Source: JBCCJA01 sp039045975
Lineage (GTDB): Bacteria; Planctomycetota; Planctomycetia; Planctomycetales; Planctomycetaceae
Assembly (NCBI GenBank): GCA_039045975.1
Contig: JBCCJA010000003.1
Coordinates: 78,315 to 142,314 of the forward strand
Length of the DNA: 64,000 bases
Reading direction: 5' to 3'
Shown: positions 52,025-60,854 of the stretch, one piece after another
Layout: the number at the start of each line of letters is the position of its first letter
How positions within the stretch are numbered: the stretch's first letter is position 1
Translations under genes and position numbers: made by a program
The notes under the pieces: generated by a model
Seen by the model: only the letters and a program-made list of their open reading frames with translations
What the model was told of the DNA's origin: nothing
The model's database searches: none

Positions 52025-53392
52025 TTACGGCGCCTGGACGAGCTTCTTGATCGGGTTGGTGCCGGCGTCGATGACGCGGGCGTCGCCCTCCAGGAAGCTG
52101 ACGAAGACGGTCTGGTCGAGGTTGAGCTTGAAGTCGGTCGACATCAGCGTCCGCATGCCCCGGACGAGGCGGAGCTTCTGCATCGACAAGTCGCCGGCGA
52201 GCATCGTCGTCGCCCCCGCCACGGCCGCGTCGGCCATGTGCTGGTTGGTGACGATGCGGCGGCCGCGGACGGTCGGCGGCTGGCCGGCCTGATTCGACGG
52301 CTGCCACAGGTAGTTGCCGTCGCTGTCCTTGATCTTCATGAGGTCGCGCTGGATGCCGTCGTGCATCATCAACGCGAAGCCGGTCCGGTTTCTGTACGAC
52401 GGGTCGACGCTGTAGATCAGGTCGATGACGTCGTCGAAGGTGATCACGGTGGCGCTGCCCGCGACCTTGCCCGAGACGGCGGCGGTGACCAGGCCCTCCA
52501 TCTCGCCCGAACCGGTGCCGTTGGTCAGCTTCTCGTTCAGGAAGCGGCCGATCTGCTCGCCGAGCATCTGCGGGGCGAGGACGCCGATATTGAACGCCGA
52601 ATCCCGCATGATCTCGTGCGAGACCGGGAAGAGGCCCGACGTGATCTTGCGGGCCCCGAGCACCTTCTGCGTGAAGACCTGGTCGGGCGCGTCGGCGACG
52701 TCGGTGTTCTCGTCGACGTAGCCGGCGACGTTGGCCGTGTTGTTGACCATCGGATACGGCAGGTCGTTCGCCGTAGCGGTGGTCATGATTTCGGCCGTCT
52801 GCGTCGGCCCCTCGAACGAGAGCGTCGCCTGTTCGAGCCGGGGGATGAACCCCTCGGGGATGGTCGCGCCGGCCGAGCCGCCGTCGGTCGAGAGGGCCCG
52901 GCGGCCCGACTGGAAGCTACGCATCCGCTGCGCGTCGAGTTCGAGGCGGATCTCGCGGGCGTCGATGTTGAAGCCGACCTCTCGGGCCGCGGCCCGGTCG
53001 TCCTCGCTGGCCGAGCCGTCGAAGCGGTTCCGCATCCAGCCGACGATGGCCTGCGACCGCAGCTTCGAACGGTCGCCGCCGATCGGGGTGCCGCCGGCGT
53101 CAAGCGGCTGATTGCGGAGCCGGCCGCCGGAGTCATCGCCCCGGCCGGACGGGTCGGCCTCGGCCTCGAGTTCGGCGAACCGCTTGCGGACCTCGTCCGA
53201 CTTCTCGGCTTTGCGGAGTTCCGCGTCGAGACCGCGGAGCTTCTTGTCGGCGGCGTCGAAGGCGTCGCGGGTGGCGTCGTCGGGCCACGTGTCGGCCCCG
53301 CCGCGGTCGGGGTCGGAGAAGGCGTCCCGGCAGTTGAGGACGTCTTTCTTCGCGTCGTCGCGGGCTTCACGCAGTTCGAGCAGGCTCGGCAT
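52025..53392 (-). CDS. HK97-fold major capsid protein
   Basis: 455 residues from an ATG at 53392 with GGAGGGAA upstream. The first roughly 110 residues are helical and charged (LLELREARDDAKKDVLNCRD), the scaffold-like delta domain removed by the protease. The rest carries HK97-fold features such as GATIPEGFIPRLEQATLSFE, RKITSGLFPVSHEIMRDSAF and NEKLTNGTGSGEMEGLV. It builds the icosahedral shell. Confidence 0.92.
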   Translation of the reverse strand: MPSLLELREARDDAKKDVLNCRDAFSDPDRGGADTWPDDATRDAFDAADKKLRGLDAELRKAEKSDEVRKRFAELEAEADPSGRGDDSGGRLRNQPLDAGGTPIGGDRSKLRSQAIVGWMRNRFDGSASEDDRAAAREVGFNIDAREIRLELDAQRMRSFQSGRRALSTDGGSAGATIPEGFIPRLEQATLSFEGPTQTAEIMTTATANDLPYPMVNNTANVAGYVDENTDVADAPDQVFTQKVLGARKITSGLFPVSHEIMRDSAFNIGVLAPQMLGEQIGRFLNEKLTNGTGSGEMEGLVTAAVSGKVAGSATVITFDDVIDLIYSVDPSYRNRTGFALMMHDGIQRDLMKIKDSDGNYLWQPSNQAGQPPTVRGRRIVTNQHMADAAVAGATTMLAGDLSMQKLRLVRGMRTLMSTDFKLNLDQTVFVSFLEGDARVIDAGTNPIKKLVQAP

Positions 53393-53565
53393 CGTTCCCT
53401 CCGGTGAAGGCCGGGGGAACGGCGGAGCGCACAAGAGCGGCCACAATCTGCCCGGCCTGATCGAGATCAGGGGTGGGCGAACTGCGACCTTTGCGGTGCT
53501 CGGCTCGCGACGAATTGTTCAGCGGACGCGGTGTAGATAACCCGCCCGACCGGTTCAAGGTCGGT

Positions 53566-54192
53566 TCACGCGGCCTCGGCCGCGGCGGTCACGACGCGGA
53601 CACGCTCGGCCTCGGCGGCCCGCCGGCGACGGTCCCACTCGGCCTTCATTTCCGACACGTCGCCCTCGCCCGAGCGGGTCAGAACCGACGTCCCTTCATA
53701 CGCGGGAAACGTGACGGGGCCCACGTCGTACAACTCCGTGAACGACTCGCGGAGGTAGACCGTGGTGCCGTCCTCGCGTTCGGTGATCGTGGTGCGGCCG
53801 TTCCCGAACCAGAACGACGAACCGGTGATGTTGCGGCTCTCGACGTCGGTCGCGGTGTCGCGGCCGGCGGTCGTCTCGGCGAGGTCGATCTCGTAGCGAA
53901 GGCCGACGTCGTCGGACGAGAGCCGCAGCGTTCCGGCCGAGCGCCGACCGAGGATGCGGTCGGGGTCGTGATTGCGGAGGGCCCGGACGTCGACCGTCGT
54001 GTCGGCGAGGATGCCGTCGAACGCCCCGCGGGCGATGCGTTCTACGGCGGTGTCCCACAGGCGGTATTCGGTGCGGGCGTCGCCTTCGACGTAGTAGACG
54101 GCGGCGTAGCCGACGAGCGTCGTCGGGCCGCTTTCGGAACGGGTCACGCCGACGCGGGCGAGGGCGTTGTCGGTCCAGAGTCCGCGTTTCAT
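53566..54192 (-). CDS. HK97-family prohead protease
   Basis: 208 residues. VGYAAVYYVEG, GAFDGILADTTVDVRALRNH (catalytic His) and ESRNITGSSFWFGN (catalytic Ser) are the S78 protease signature. It matures the capsid by cutting the N-terminal scaffold. ATGA overlap with the portal gene upstream; 173 bp to the capsid gene. Confidence 0.9.
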   Translation of the reverse strand: MKRGLWTDNALARVGVTRSESGPTTLVGYAAVYYVEGDARTEYRLWDTAVERIARGAFDGILADTTVDVRALRNHDPDRILGRRSAGTLRLSSDDVGLRYEIDLAETTAGRDTATDVESRNITGSSFWFGNGRTTITEREDGTTVYLRESFTELYDVGPVTFPAYEGTSVLTRSGEGDVSEMKAEWDRRRRAAEAERVRVVTAAAEAA

Positions 54193-55781
54193 TGGTCGTA
54201 CTCCTCGGCGAGTTGTTGCATCACCCGATCGACTTCCTCGGGCAGGTCGAGCATGCCGACGTCGGCCAGCTCACGGAAAAGCTCGAGCACGCGCTCGACG
54301 ATCTCGTCGTCGCCGACGAGTTCGGCGGCACGGACGCGGAATTGCGGCATGCCGCCGTCGACGAACTCGGTCCACGACGAGGCCTTGCGGGCCTTCTCGC
54401 GGGCCCGCTCGGCGAGCGGGTACAGGACGCGTCGGACGTTGTGGCGGCGCGTACGTTCGCCGTCGTCGTCTTTCGCGGCATCGTTCGCCTCGTCGTCGGG
54501 AGCCTCGCCGTCAGCCGGGCCGCGCGGCTTGTCGTTTTCGCCCTTGTCGGCCCCGCCGGGCGACTTCGGGGCGCCGCCGAACAGTTCGTCGCCGCCCGGC
54601 AACGGCGGGAGATAGACCCGCCTCCTCCACTCGTTCGCCGTCAGTGCGCCGTTGCGACGCAGGATCGCCTGGGTTTGGGCGTCCTGAAGGGGGTTCATCC
54701 GCAGCAGCCGCGACGTGTCGTGCTCGAAGAACCGCTTCTTGATCTGCGAAGGACGGAGCAGCTTCGCACAACATTCCTGCGCGATCCCGCACAAGATCGG
54801 GTCGAGGGCCGAATCGAGGTAGGCCCGATTCGATTCGGCCTGCGAGTTGTAAGAGACAGAGTCGGCGAGCCCGAGCCGTGAAGGCGGCACCGCGAACCAG
54901 CGGGCGACGTCGCGGACCTGGTGCTCGCGCGATTCCAAGAATTGGGAGTCCCTGGCCGTGCTCGACGTCGCGTGGAATCGGGCCCCGTCTCGGAGGATGA
55001 CGGTCTTGAACCACGACTTGGCCGTCTCGTATCGCTTCCGCCAGCCGACCTCGAGCTTGTCGGCGGCTTCGGGGTTGGCCGACGCCGGGATCTCCAACAC
55101 GCCGGCGTGCTGGCCGCCGCGGGCGATGAACTCGGCCGCGTACCGCTGTTGTTCGAGCCCGAGGGCCCAAGAGTCGCGGGCCTCGTGAATGAGACAGCGG
55201 CCGCTGATCCCGTCGAAGGACAGGCCCGGCACGGCGAGGACGTCTTCGGCCGGGATCAGTTCGACCCGGTGATCGCCGCCGATGTGTCCGAACGTCGTCC
55301 TGTAATAAAGGCGGCCGGCGATCCACTCCGGGTAGGTACGGTCGGGCAGCAAGTTATAGAGGGCCGTCGGCGTCAGCCCGTCGCGGGCCCGCTCGATCAG
55401 GGCGTACCCGTTCGACCAGAGGCAGGCGTGGATAGCGAGCGTCCGCCAGAAGGCGAATGGGGTCTGAAACTCGTTCGGGCGGAAGCGGACGAGCTCGTAC
55501 GCCTTCTCGCCCTCGACCGCTTCGCGGAAACCGTCCCCGGCCCGTCGGTAGAGTTCGAGGGGCAGCTTGGCGACGTCGCCGGAGATCATCGAGACGATGC
55601 CCCAGACCGGCGCGTATCTGAACGCGTCGGCGTCGGCGAACCGGCGGCCGGCGTCGGTCTCGGCGTGTCCGCCGAACATCGACCGCCAGCCGTCGGCGTC
55701 GGTTTGGGCGACTCCGACGAGCGAATGCCGGAAAGACCTCCAGCCGGCGGCGATCGCGGACGGCATCCGTGCCATCGTCAT
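54189..55781 (-). CDS. Phage portal protein
   Basis: 530 residues from the ATG at 55781 (TGATG overlap with terminase; GGAGGAGG upstream). Typical sequence: PVWGIVSMISGDVAKLPLEL, NEFQTPFAFWRTLAIHACLW and FAVPPSRLGLADSVSYNSQA. The C-terminal 150 residues are helical and charged. It forms the DNA entry ring of the head. Confidence 0.93.
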   Translation of the reverse strand: MTMARMPSAIAAGWRSFRHSLVGVAQTDADGWRSMFGGHAETDAGRRFADADAFRYAPVWGIVSMISGDVAKLPLELYRRAGDGFREAVEGEKAYELVRFRPNEFQTPFAFWRTLAIHACLWSNGYALIERARDGLTPTALYNLLPDRTYPEWIAGRLYYRTTFGHIGGDHRVELIPAEDVLAVPGLSFDGISGRCLIHEARDSWALGLEQQRYAAEFIARGGQHAGVLEIPASANPEAADKLEVGWRKRYETAKSWFKTVILRDGARFHATSSTARDSQFLESREHQVRDVARWFAVPPSRLGLADSVSYNSQAESNRAYLDSALDPILCGIAQECCAKLLRPSQIKKRFFEHDTSRLLRMNPLQDAQTQAILRRNGALTANEWRRRVYLPPLPGGDELFGGAPKSPGGADKGENDKPRGPADGEAPDDEANDAAKDDDGERTRRHNVRRVLYPLAERAREKARKASSWTEFVDGGMPQFRVRAAELVGDDEIVERVLELFRELADVGMLDLPEEVDRVMQQLAEEYDQ

Positions 55782-57496
55782 CACGCCTCCTCCAGATCGT
55801 TGTCGAGGTAGAACGAGAGGTCGGGGGCCGGGGCATCGAAGTCGGGATGTAGGGCCAGGCCCAACGCCATCAACGCCGCACACGCCCCGTCGATCTTCTC
55901 GGCGCTCTTGCCCTTGTCGGGCTTCGTGTTGCCGTTGTGGTCGGTTCGTGCGGTGACGTTTTCGAAGCAGAACCTTAAGACCGGGTCGCCGCCGTGGCGG
56001 AAGCGTTCCTCGGCGACCAGATCGAGTAGGCGACGCATCGGCTCGTTGTAGTTCGAGACCGACTGCCCGAACTGGATAAGCTCCGCCTCGGGCCAACCTT
56101 CTTTTATGAGCTGTTGCCGCTCGGCTTCGAAGTTCCATTTATCGAAGGCGACGCCGCGGATGTCATACTCGGTTTTGAGGCGGTGAAGGTCGGCCCGGAT
56201 CGTCGCGTAGTCGATCACGGCCCCGGGGCACGGTTTGATCCACTCCGGAACCCAGCCGAGGAAACCGCGACTGTCGGTCCGTTTCGCGACGTCGCCCGGG
56301 CACCAATACCAAGCGAGGACGTGCCACGGGTCGGCCTCGTTGTCGGGCGGGAAGACCAGCGAGAACGCCGCCAGATCCTGCGTCGACGCCAGGTCGAGGC
56401 CTCCGAAACAGCGACGACCTTTTAACGCATCACGGAGTGTCTCGGTCGACCGTGGACCTCGGGAGTCGTCCCAGCGGTCGATCTGGATCCAACGGACCTG
56501 CTGCGCCACCCACTGATTGAGATGCTTGCAGCGGAACTCGTTCTCGGCCGCCGCGGAGACCTGAGCCGCCTCACATTCGATCGCGAGGTTTTTCTCGTCT
56601 TTGCTCACGCCGAGGTTGGGGTTGGCCTTCGCCCACGTCGCGGGATCACGCCAATCGTCACCATCGTCAATCGTCGTGATAAACGCGTGCAGGTAGTCGT
56701 GCCCCGGCTGCTCCCCACGCATGACGCGGAGGGCGAGTTCGAGCTGCTCGTAGCAGATACCCGCGCGGTTGAATCCGGCGGTCGTGATCGACAGGAGGAG
56801 CGGGTTGCGACGCGCCTGCATCCCCGACTTCACGACGTCGTACATACGACGGTCGGGGTGCTCGTGAAATTCGTCGTTGATGACCCCGTGGACGTTGAGG
56901 CCGTCGAGCCGCTTCGGCGAATAAGGCAGCGCTTTCAGCGTCGCCTTGAGCGGGTGGAACTGCAGGGCCTCTTTACCTGCCTCGATCGCACCCGCCGGCT
57001 TTTCCGGCAAAATATTACAGCAGTCTTGGTATGCGATGTCAGCCTGCGAACGGCCCGTCGCGATGACATAGACCTCGGCCCCTGACTCTCCGTCTAGCAG
57101 CAGCAGCGAGTCGCCGATGATCGCCGCTACGAACGTCTTGCCGTTCTTCCGCGGGATCTGGATATAGACGATGCGGAAACGGCGGCGGCCGCCCTGCTTC
57201 CGGGTGCCGCCTTCGTACCAGGCCCAAATCGGTTCGAAAACACAGAGCTTTTGCCACGGCTCCGGCCGGAACCGTGACCCGGCGAGGGCCCCCTTCCAGT
57301 GTTTGCAGGCCGACGCGAACGTGACGATCCGGTTGGCCTGCTGCTCGTCCCAGAAGAGGTCACGCTCGTGACCGGTTTCGAAGTCACGTCGCATCCGCTC
57401 CAGACAGGCGATCTCCACGCGCGAGCGTGACCGGCCGTCGGCCAGGAGGGCCTCCAGCTCGAACAGCTTGTGGTCATGTGCGATCGGCCGACCCAT
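55781..57496 (-). CDS. Terminase large subunit
   Basis: 571 residues. Packaging ATPase with Walker A-like IPRKNGKTF and Walker B GVINDEFHEH, and nuclease domain with GGLDLASTQDLAAFSL, VAFDKWNFE and SAEKIDGACAALMALG. Length and motifs fit the HK97-type TerL. It starts as TAATG on the small-subunit stop. Confidence 0.95.
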   Translation of the reverse strand: MGRPIAHDHKLFELEALLADGRSRSRVEIACLERMRRDFETGHERDLFWDEQQANRIVTFASACKHWKGALAGSRFRPEPWQKLCVFEPIWAWYEGGTRKQGGRRRFRIVYIQIPRKNGKTFVAAIIGDSLLLLDGESGAEVYVIATGRSQADIAYQDCCNILPEKPAGAIEAGKEALQFHPLKATLKALPYSPKRLDGLNVHGVINDEFHEHPDRRMYDVVKSGMQARRNPLLLSITTAGFNRAGICYEQLELALRVMRGEQPGHDYLHAFITTIDDGDDWRDPATWAKANPNLGVSKDEKNLAIECEAAQVSAAAENEFRCKHLNQWVAQQVRWIQIDRWDDSRGPRSTETLRDALKGRRCFGGLDLASTQDLAAFSLVFPPDNEADPWHVLAWYWCPGDVAKRTDSRGFLGWVPEWIKPCPGAVIDYATIRADLHRLKTEYDIRGVAFDKWNFEAERQQLIKEGWPEAELIQFGQSVSNYNEPMRRLLDLVAEERFRHGGDPVLRFCFENVTARTDHNGNTKPDKGKSAEKIDGACAALMALGLALHPDFDAPAPDLSFYLDNDLEEA

Positions 57497-57975
57497 TAGT
57501 TGAGTGAGCCCCCTTCCGCGAGCAGCCGCATAAAGTCGCTGCCGTCGCCGCCGCCAATGTCGAGACCGGTGCGGGCCGCCGGCGTCATCCCGAACTGCGC
57601 GAGCAGCGAGACGACCTGTTTCCGCGCGTTCTGTCGGATGACCAGCGACGGGTTCGGCTTCCGGGTTTGGTTCCCGTCGCCCTTGACCTCGGTGATGACG
57701 AGTCCGCTTTTTTTAATATCGGCGAGGGCGTCGTCGTGTTCGGCGATCGCCTCGCACAGCTGGCGGAGTCCCTCCTGGTCGACCGCGTTCAGGTAACCGA
57801 GCGCGTCGAGATCGGGCACGACGCGGTTCCAAGCCTTCGACGCCGTCGGCGTCATCCCGCGTGGCTTCTTCGGGGCTGAGGCCGGGGCGTCACCCTTGCC
57901 GTGTCGCGAGGGGCGGTAGTTCCCCGAGCGTTTGTGAGCCGCTTTCGGCTTGGCGGCTGGACCGCGTTTTCCCAT
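57496..57975 (-). CDS. Terminase small subunit, P27 family
   Basis: 159 residues. The basic N-terminus (GKRGPAAKPKAAHKRSGNYR), PKKPRGMTPTASKAWNRVVP, DQEGLRQLCEAIAEHDDALA and the QNARKQVVSLLAQFGMTPAA segment match P27-type small terminases, which recognise phage DNA for packaging. Confidence 0.9.
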   Translation of the reverse strand: MGKRGPAAKPKAAHKRSGNYRPSRHGKGDAPASAPKKPRGMTPTASKAWNRVVPDLDALGYLNAVDQEGLRQLCEAIAEHDDALADIKKSGLVITEVKGDGNQTRKPNPSLVIRQNARKQVVSLLAQFGMTPAARTGLDIGGGDGSDFMRLLAEGGSLN

Positions 57976-58089
57976 GACCCGGCCTCCCTGCCGGAAAATC
58001 AGCCCGCGAAACTTGCACGCAAAAAAAGACGATTGCGGTGTGTGGTTTGGGCCCGATCGGCCCCCAGAATTTGACCCCCCGGACTCTCC

Positions 58090-58332
58090 TCATGCGGCCG
58101 AATTTCCGTCCGCACCTTGCGATTGCCCGTCTTTTTCATTTGCTTCGATGTCGGCTCGTGCGACATGGTGCGGCCGCCAGTGAGCATGAATCCGACGCAC
58201 GAGGTTCGCGTTGTTGGTCATCCCTCGTTGGAGGAACCAGTTCGCGAGTGAGGCGATGTCTTCGATGTCTCGCTCGCTTTGTGCCTGCGAGTAATGCATC
58301 ACCCTCGTCGGCAGTTCGATCCTATCGATCAT
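58090..58332 (-). CDS. Small phage protein downstream of the HNH gene
   Basis: 80 residues, start ATG overlapping the HNH stop (ATGA). Sequence IDRIELPTRVMHYSQAQSER and IEDIASLANWFLQRGMTNNA; unknown family. Coupled to the HNH gene; 115 bp separates it from the small terminase. Confidence 0.65.
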   Translation of the reverse strand: MIDRIELPTRVMHYSQAQSERDIEDIASLANWFLQRGMTNNANLVRRIHAHWRPHHVARADIEANEKDGQSQGADGNSAA

Positions 58333-58742
58333 CCGACGTCCCCCTTGAACTTCGTCGCGACACGGACCATCGCACGACGGGGACAAACGCCGTCCCGCGT
58401 CAACCTTAAGAAATAGCCGCGGGCCCGCTTATCGATCGCCGCGGTCTTCGTCGTGTGACACGACCGACACAACGGCTGCAGGTTCGCCCGCTCGAACTTT
58501 AAGTCTTTGCCGACGGCGTCGAGCGGCACTATGTGATCGATCGCGTCGGTCGAGACCGCCCGGCCTTGCCCCCGACAGACCAGGCAGGTCGCGAAGTCCG
58601 GCTGACTCTTAAGCGCATCGGCGAACTTCGACCACTCCCAGTCGTAACCACGGTCGGCGGCCGAGCCCTCACGGTTGTCGCGTCGCGGCTCGACCCGCCG
58701 AGCCGTCTTCGGGAAGCGGCGGAACTTCGGCGCGGCTTTCAT
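58329..58742 (-). CDS. HNH endonuclease
   Basis: 137 residues from the ATG at 58742 (ATGA overlap with the upstream stop). CLVCRGQGRAVSTDAIDHIV followed by NLQPLCRSCHTTKTA is the HNH fold with two CxxC zinc pairs. HNH proteins beside terminases stimulate packaging cleavage in HK97-type phages. Confidence 0.92.
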   Translation of the reverse strand: MKAAPKFRRFPKTARRVEPRRDNREGSAADRGYDWEWSKFADALKSQPDFATCLVCRGQGRAVSTDAIDHIVPLDAVGKDLKFERANLQPLCRSCHTTKTAAIDKRARGYFLRLTRDGVCPRRAMVRVATKFKGDVG

Positions 58743-59296
58743 CGTTGATTTAACTCCGCATAGCACTCGGCCGTGATCAGCAGCCGGTACGCGTACAGCC
58801 CGACGTCGTAGAACACGGCGAAATAAGGTCGGTCGACGACCAACGACGCCGTCCCGTCGAGCTTGCCCGCGTAGTCGCCACTGCTGCCGGCTTCGAACAC
58901 GATCGGTACTTCGTCGGCCCCGTCGACCACCCGGTGCCAGCGGCCTCCCCCTTCGTACGTGGCGCCGGCGTGGTTGACGCCGGAGAGTTCGAAGGTGTCG
59001 TCGGTGCGGTTCGCCACCGTGTGCGTTCCGCGGGAGCGACCAACCCCGCCGACCGAATGCACAACGACACGGTCGCCGTTCGCCAACCCGTGCCCGGCGG
59101 AGAACAGCGTGACCGGTTCGACCGACGTGACCGCCGTCACCTCGCCTTCACGTACGATCGGATCGTCTTCGTCGTCTGTGGACAGCTCACCGATCGTCAT
59201 CCGCAGGTCGAGGTCGTTCACGAACGAGCCGTCGGCCAGGTCTTCGACGCCGGCGAACGTCACCAGCATGTCGTTCTCGGGGTAGATCGCCCTCAT
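58739..59296 (-). CDS. Phage protein of unknown function
   Basis: 185 residues. The centre (VTLFSAGHGLANGDRVVVHS, THTVANRTDDTFELSGVNHA) looks like a small beta-sandwich as in structural or carbohydrate-contact proteins. No family recognised. Overlaps the HNH gene by 4 bp. Confidence 0.7.
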   Translation of the reverse strand: MRAIYPENDMLVTFAGVEDLADGSFVNDLDLRMTIGELSTDDEDDPIVREGEVTAVTSVEPVTLFSAGHGLANGDRVVVHSVGGVGRSRGTHTVANRTDDTFELSGVNHAGATYEGGGRWHRVVDGADEVPIVFEAGSSGDYAGKLDGTASLVVDRPYFAVFYDVGLYAYRLLITAECYAELNQR

Positions 59297-59763
59297 GCGC
59301 CCGCCCTCACCCGAAGAGCCCCCGCGACCGCCGGCCCAGCCTCGACACGCCGAATCAACACGGCCGGCCGGATAGACAGCGTGTAGCCCAAGGCCAGGGG
59401 AAACTTCGATTCGGCCGTTCCCGCGCCGTCGAAAAGTGCTTCCCCGCCGACGAACACGTCCTCCTCCAGCAGCAAGGCCGCGGTCGCGGAGCCTTCAAAG
59501 AACGCGTCGCCGGCGACGTAGCCGGCGTCGTCAGGGTCGGCGAGGGCGTCGGCCGATCCGGCCCCGTCGAACAGGGCCTCGCCGCCGATATAGAGCGACG
59601 GCACGCGGGCCCCGAACGCGGCCCCGTCGAATAACGCCCCGCCTCCGACGTACCCCGCGTCCGACTCAATAACGTCTGCCGTGCCGACTCCGTCGAAGGC
59701 GGCCTCACCCGCCGCGAACGCGTCGACACCGACCTTGCGGCGGAAAAAGAAAAAGCGGAACAA
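59293..59763 (-). CDS. Phage protein with repeated GEALFDGAGTA units
   Basis: 156 residues with about five units of 22-24 residues sharing GEALFDG(A/V)G(T/S)A, such as AGEAAFDGVGTAD, GGEALFDGAGSAD and GGEALFDGAGTAE. The start is aromatic and basic (FRFFFFRRKVGVDAF). The repeats suggest a repetitive beta structure, perhaps part of a tail fibre or spike. Confidence 0.72.
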   Translation of the reverse strand: MFRFFFFRRKVGVDAFAAGEAAFDGVGTADVIESDAGYVGGGALFDGAAFGARVPSLYIGGEALFDGAGSADALADPDDAGYVAGDAFFEGSATAALLLEEDVFVGGEALFDGAGTAESKFPLALGYTLSIRPAVLIRRVEAGPAVAGALRVRAGA

Positions 59764-59765
59764 CG

Positions 59766-60224
59766 CTATGCCCTGACCGTCACAGGGTTACGTTTCCGCA
59801 GCATCAGCCCGAGCGCCGGGATTCTCGGTCGCTCGGTCGGGTCGATCTGAATCTCTTTAAGGACCGTCGTCGACAGGTCGACGGTGTCGGTCGTCGGTGC
59901 GGTCACGAACCGCTCGGCGAACAGCACGACGCCTGCCGCGTTCCTTGAAGCGATGCCTCGCGCGAGTTGGCTGACTGTCCCGGTATTTTCGGGCCACAGC
60001 ATTTCGCCGGTGTTGCGAAAGATCTCAGCCGTCCGGGTATAGCCGCCGGTGTAATTCAGCGGTATATAGCCCGTGTAACTGCAGGGCGTGATGACGCCCG
60101 TCGCCTCGTTGCTGATATCGAGACAGAGTTCCCACAAGGCGTGCCGCAGGTTGCCGGCGTCCGCCCCCGACTCGTCGGTCTCATATTTCGTGAGCTCTTC
60201 GAGGTAGTAGTCGGTGTAGGGCAT
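59766..60224 (-). CDS. Phage protein of unknown function
   Basis: 152 residues (DYYLEELTKYETDESGADAG, RNTGEMLWPENTGTVSQLAR). No recognised family; ends LRKRNPVTVRA. It is part of the fibre-like block ahead of the terminase and is tightly packed with both neighbours. Confidence 0.65.
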   Translation of the reverse strand: MPYTDYYLEELTKYETDESGADAGNLRHALWELCLDISNEATGVITPCSYTGYIPLNYTGGYTRTAEIFRNTGEMLWPENTGTVSQLARGIASRNAAGVVLFAERFVTAPTTDTVDLSTTVLKEIQIDPTERPRIPALGLMLRKRNPVTVRA

Positions 60225-60227
60225 CGC

Positions 60228-60854
60228 TCAGACTCCTCGGCCGAGAATTTCGAACTCGTCGGCCGCCGACGGGGCGGCCGAGAAGGGCTCGTCGAAGGCG
60301 AACAACCCGGCGTTTACGCCGGTGATCAGTCGGGCCTGCGACACGAGCGTCCCGCCGGTGAAGACGAGGTATTGTCCGACCGGGGAGAGCGTGCCCGGCA
60401 GGCCGTCGCCGGCGAACCCCGACGCCGTCGGGGCGGGGCCCGCCGCCACGGTGCCCGGCACGCCGACGTCGGCGACTCGGGCCAGCTGGCCGCCCTGCGC
60501 CGCGTTGAGCGTCGTGCGGCCGAGCACACGCGCGTCGTACTCGGCGGCCGGGATCACTCGGAACGGCCACGTCACCGGGATGCAGCCCGGCTCCTGCAAC
60601 AGGACGACGACCTCGTCGACGAACGCCGTCACCGTCGAGTTGAACTGGATCTCATGGAACTGGCCGCGTGACGCGATCGCTACGCCGGTACTGTCGTCGT
60701 TCGCTGCGACGGTCGATGCGTCGATGCGTCGCTTGACGTGCGGCGTGGCCGTGACGGCCCCCGTGTACGACGTCCCGTCGAGCTGTACGAGCGGCGGCGA
60801 ACAGATCACCGACTGCGACGTCGACTGGCGGAGAAGTCTTGAGACGCCACTCAT
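60228..60854 (-). CDS. Phage protein of unknown function, beta-rich
   Basis: 208 residues from the ATG at 60854, overlapping the upstream stop (ATGA). Contains FNSTVTAFVDEVVVLLQEPG and PVGQYLVFTGGTLVSQARLI. Beta-rich and Gly/Ala-rich, like fibre or baseplate components; family unknown. Confidence 0.68.
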   Translation of the reverse strand: MSGVSRLLRQSTSQSVICSPPLVQLDGTSYTGAVTATPHVKRRIDASTVAANDDSTGVAIASRGQFHEIQFNSTVTAFVDEVVVLLQEPGCIPVTWPFRVIPAAEYDARVLGRTTLNAAQGGQLARVADVGVPGTVAAGPAPTASGFAGDGLPGTLSPVGQYLVFTGGTLVSQARLITGVNAGLFAFDEPFSAAPSAADEFEILGRGV

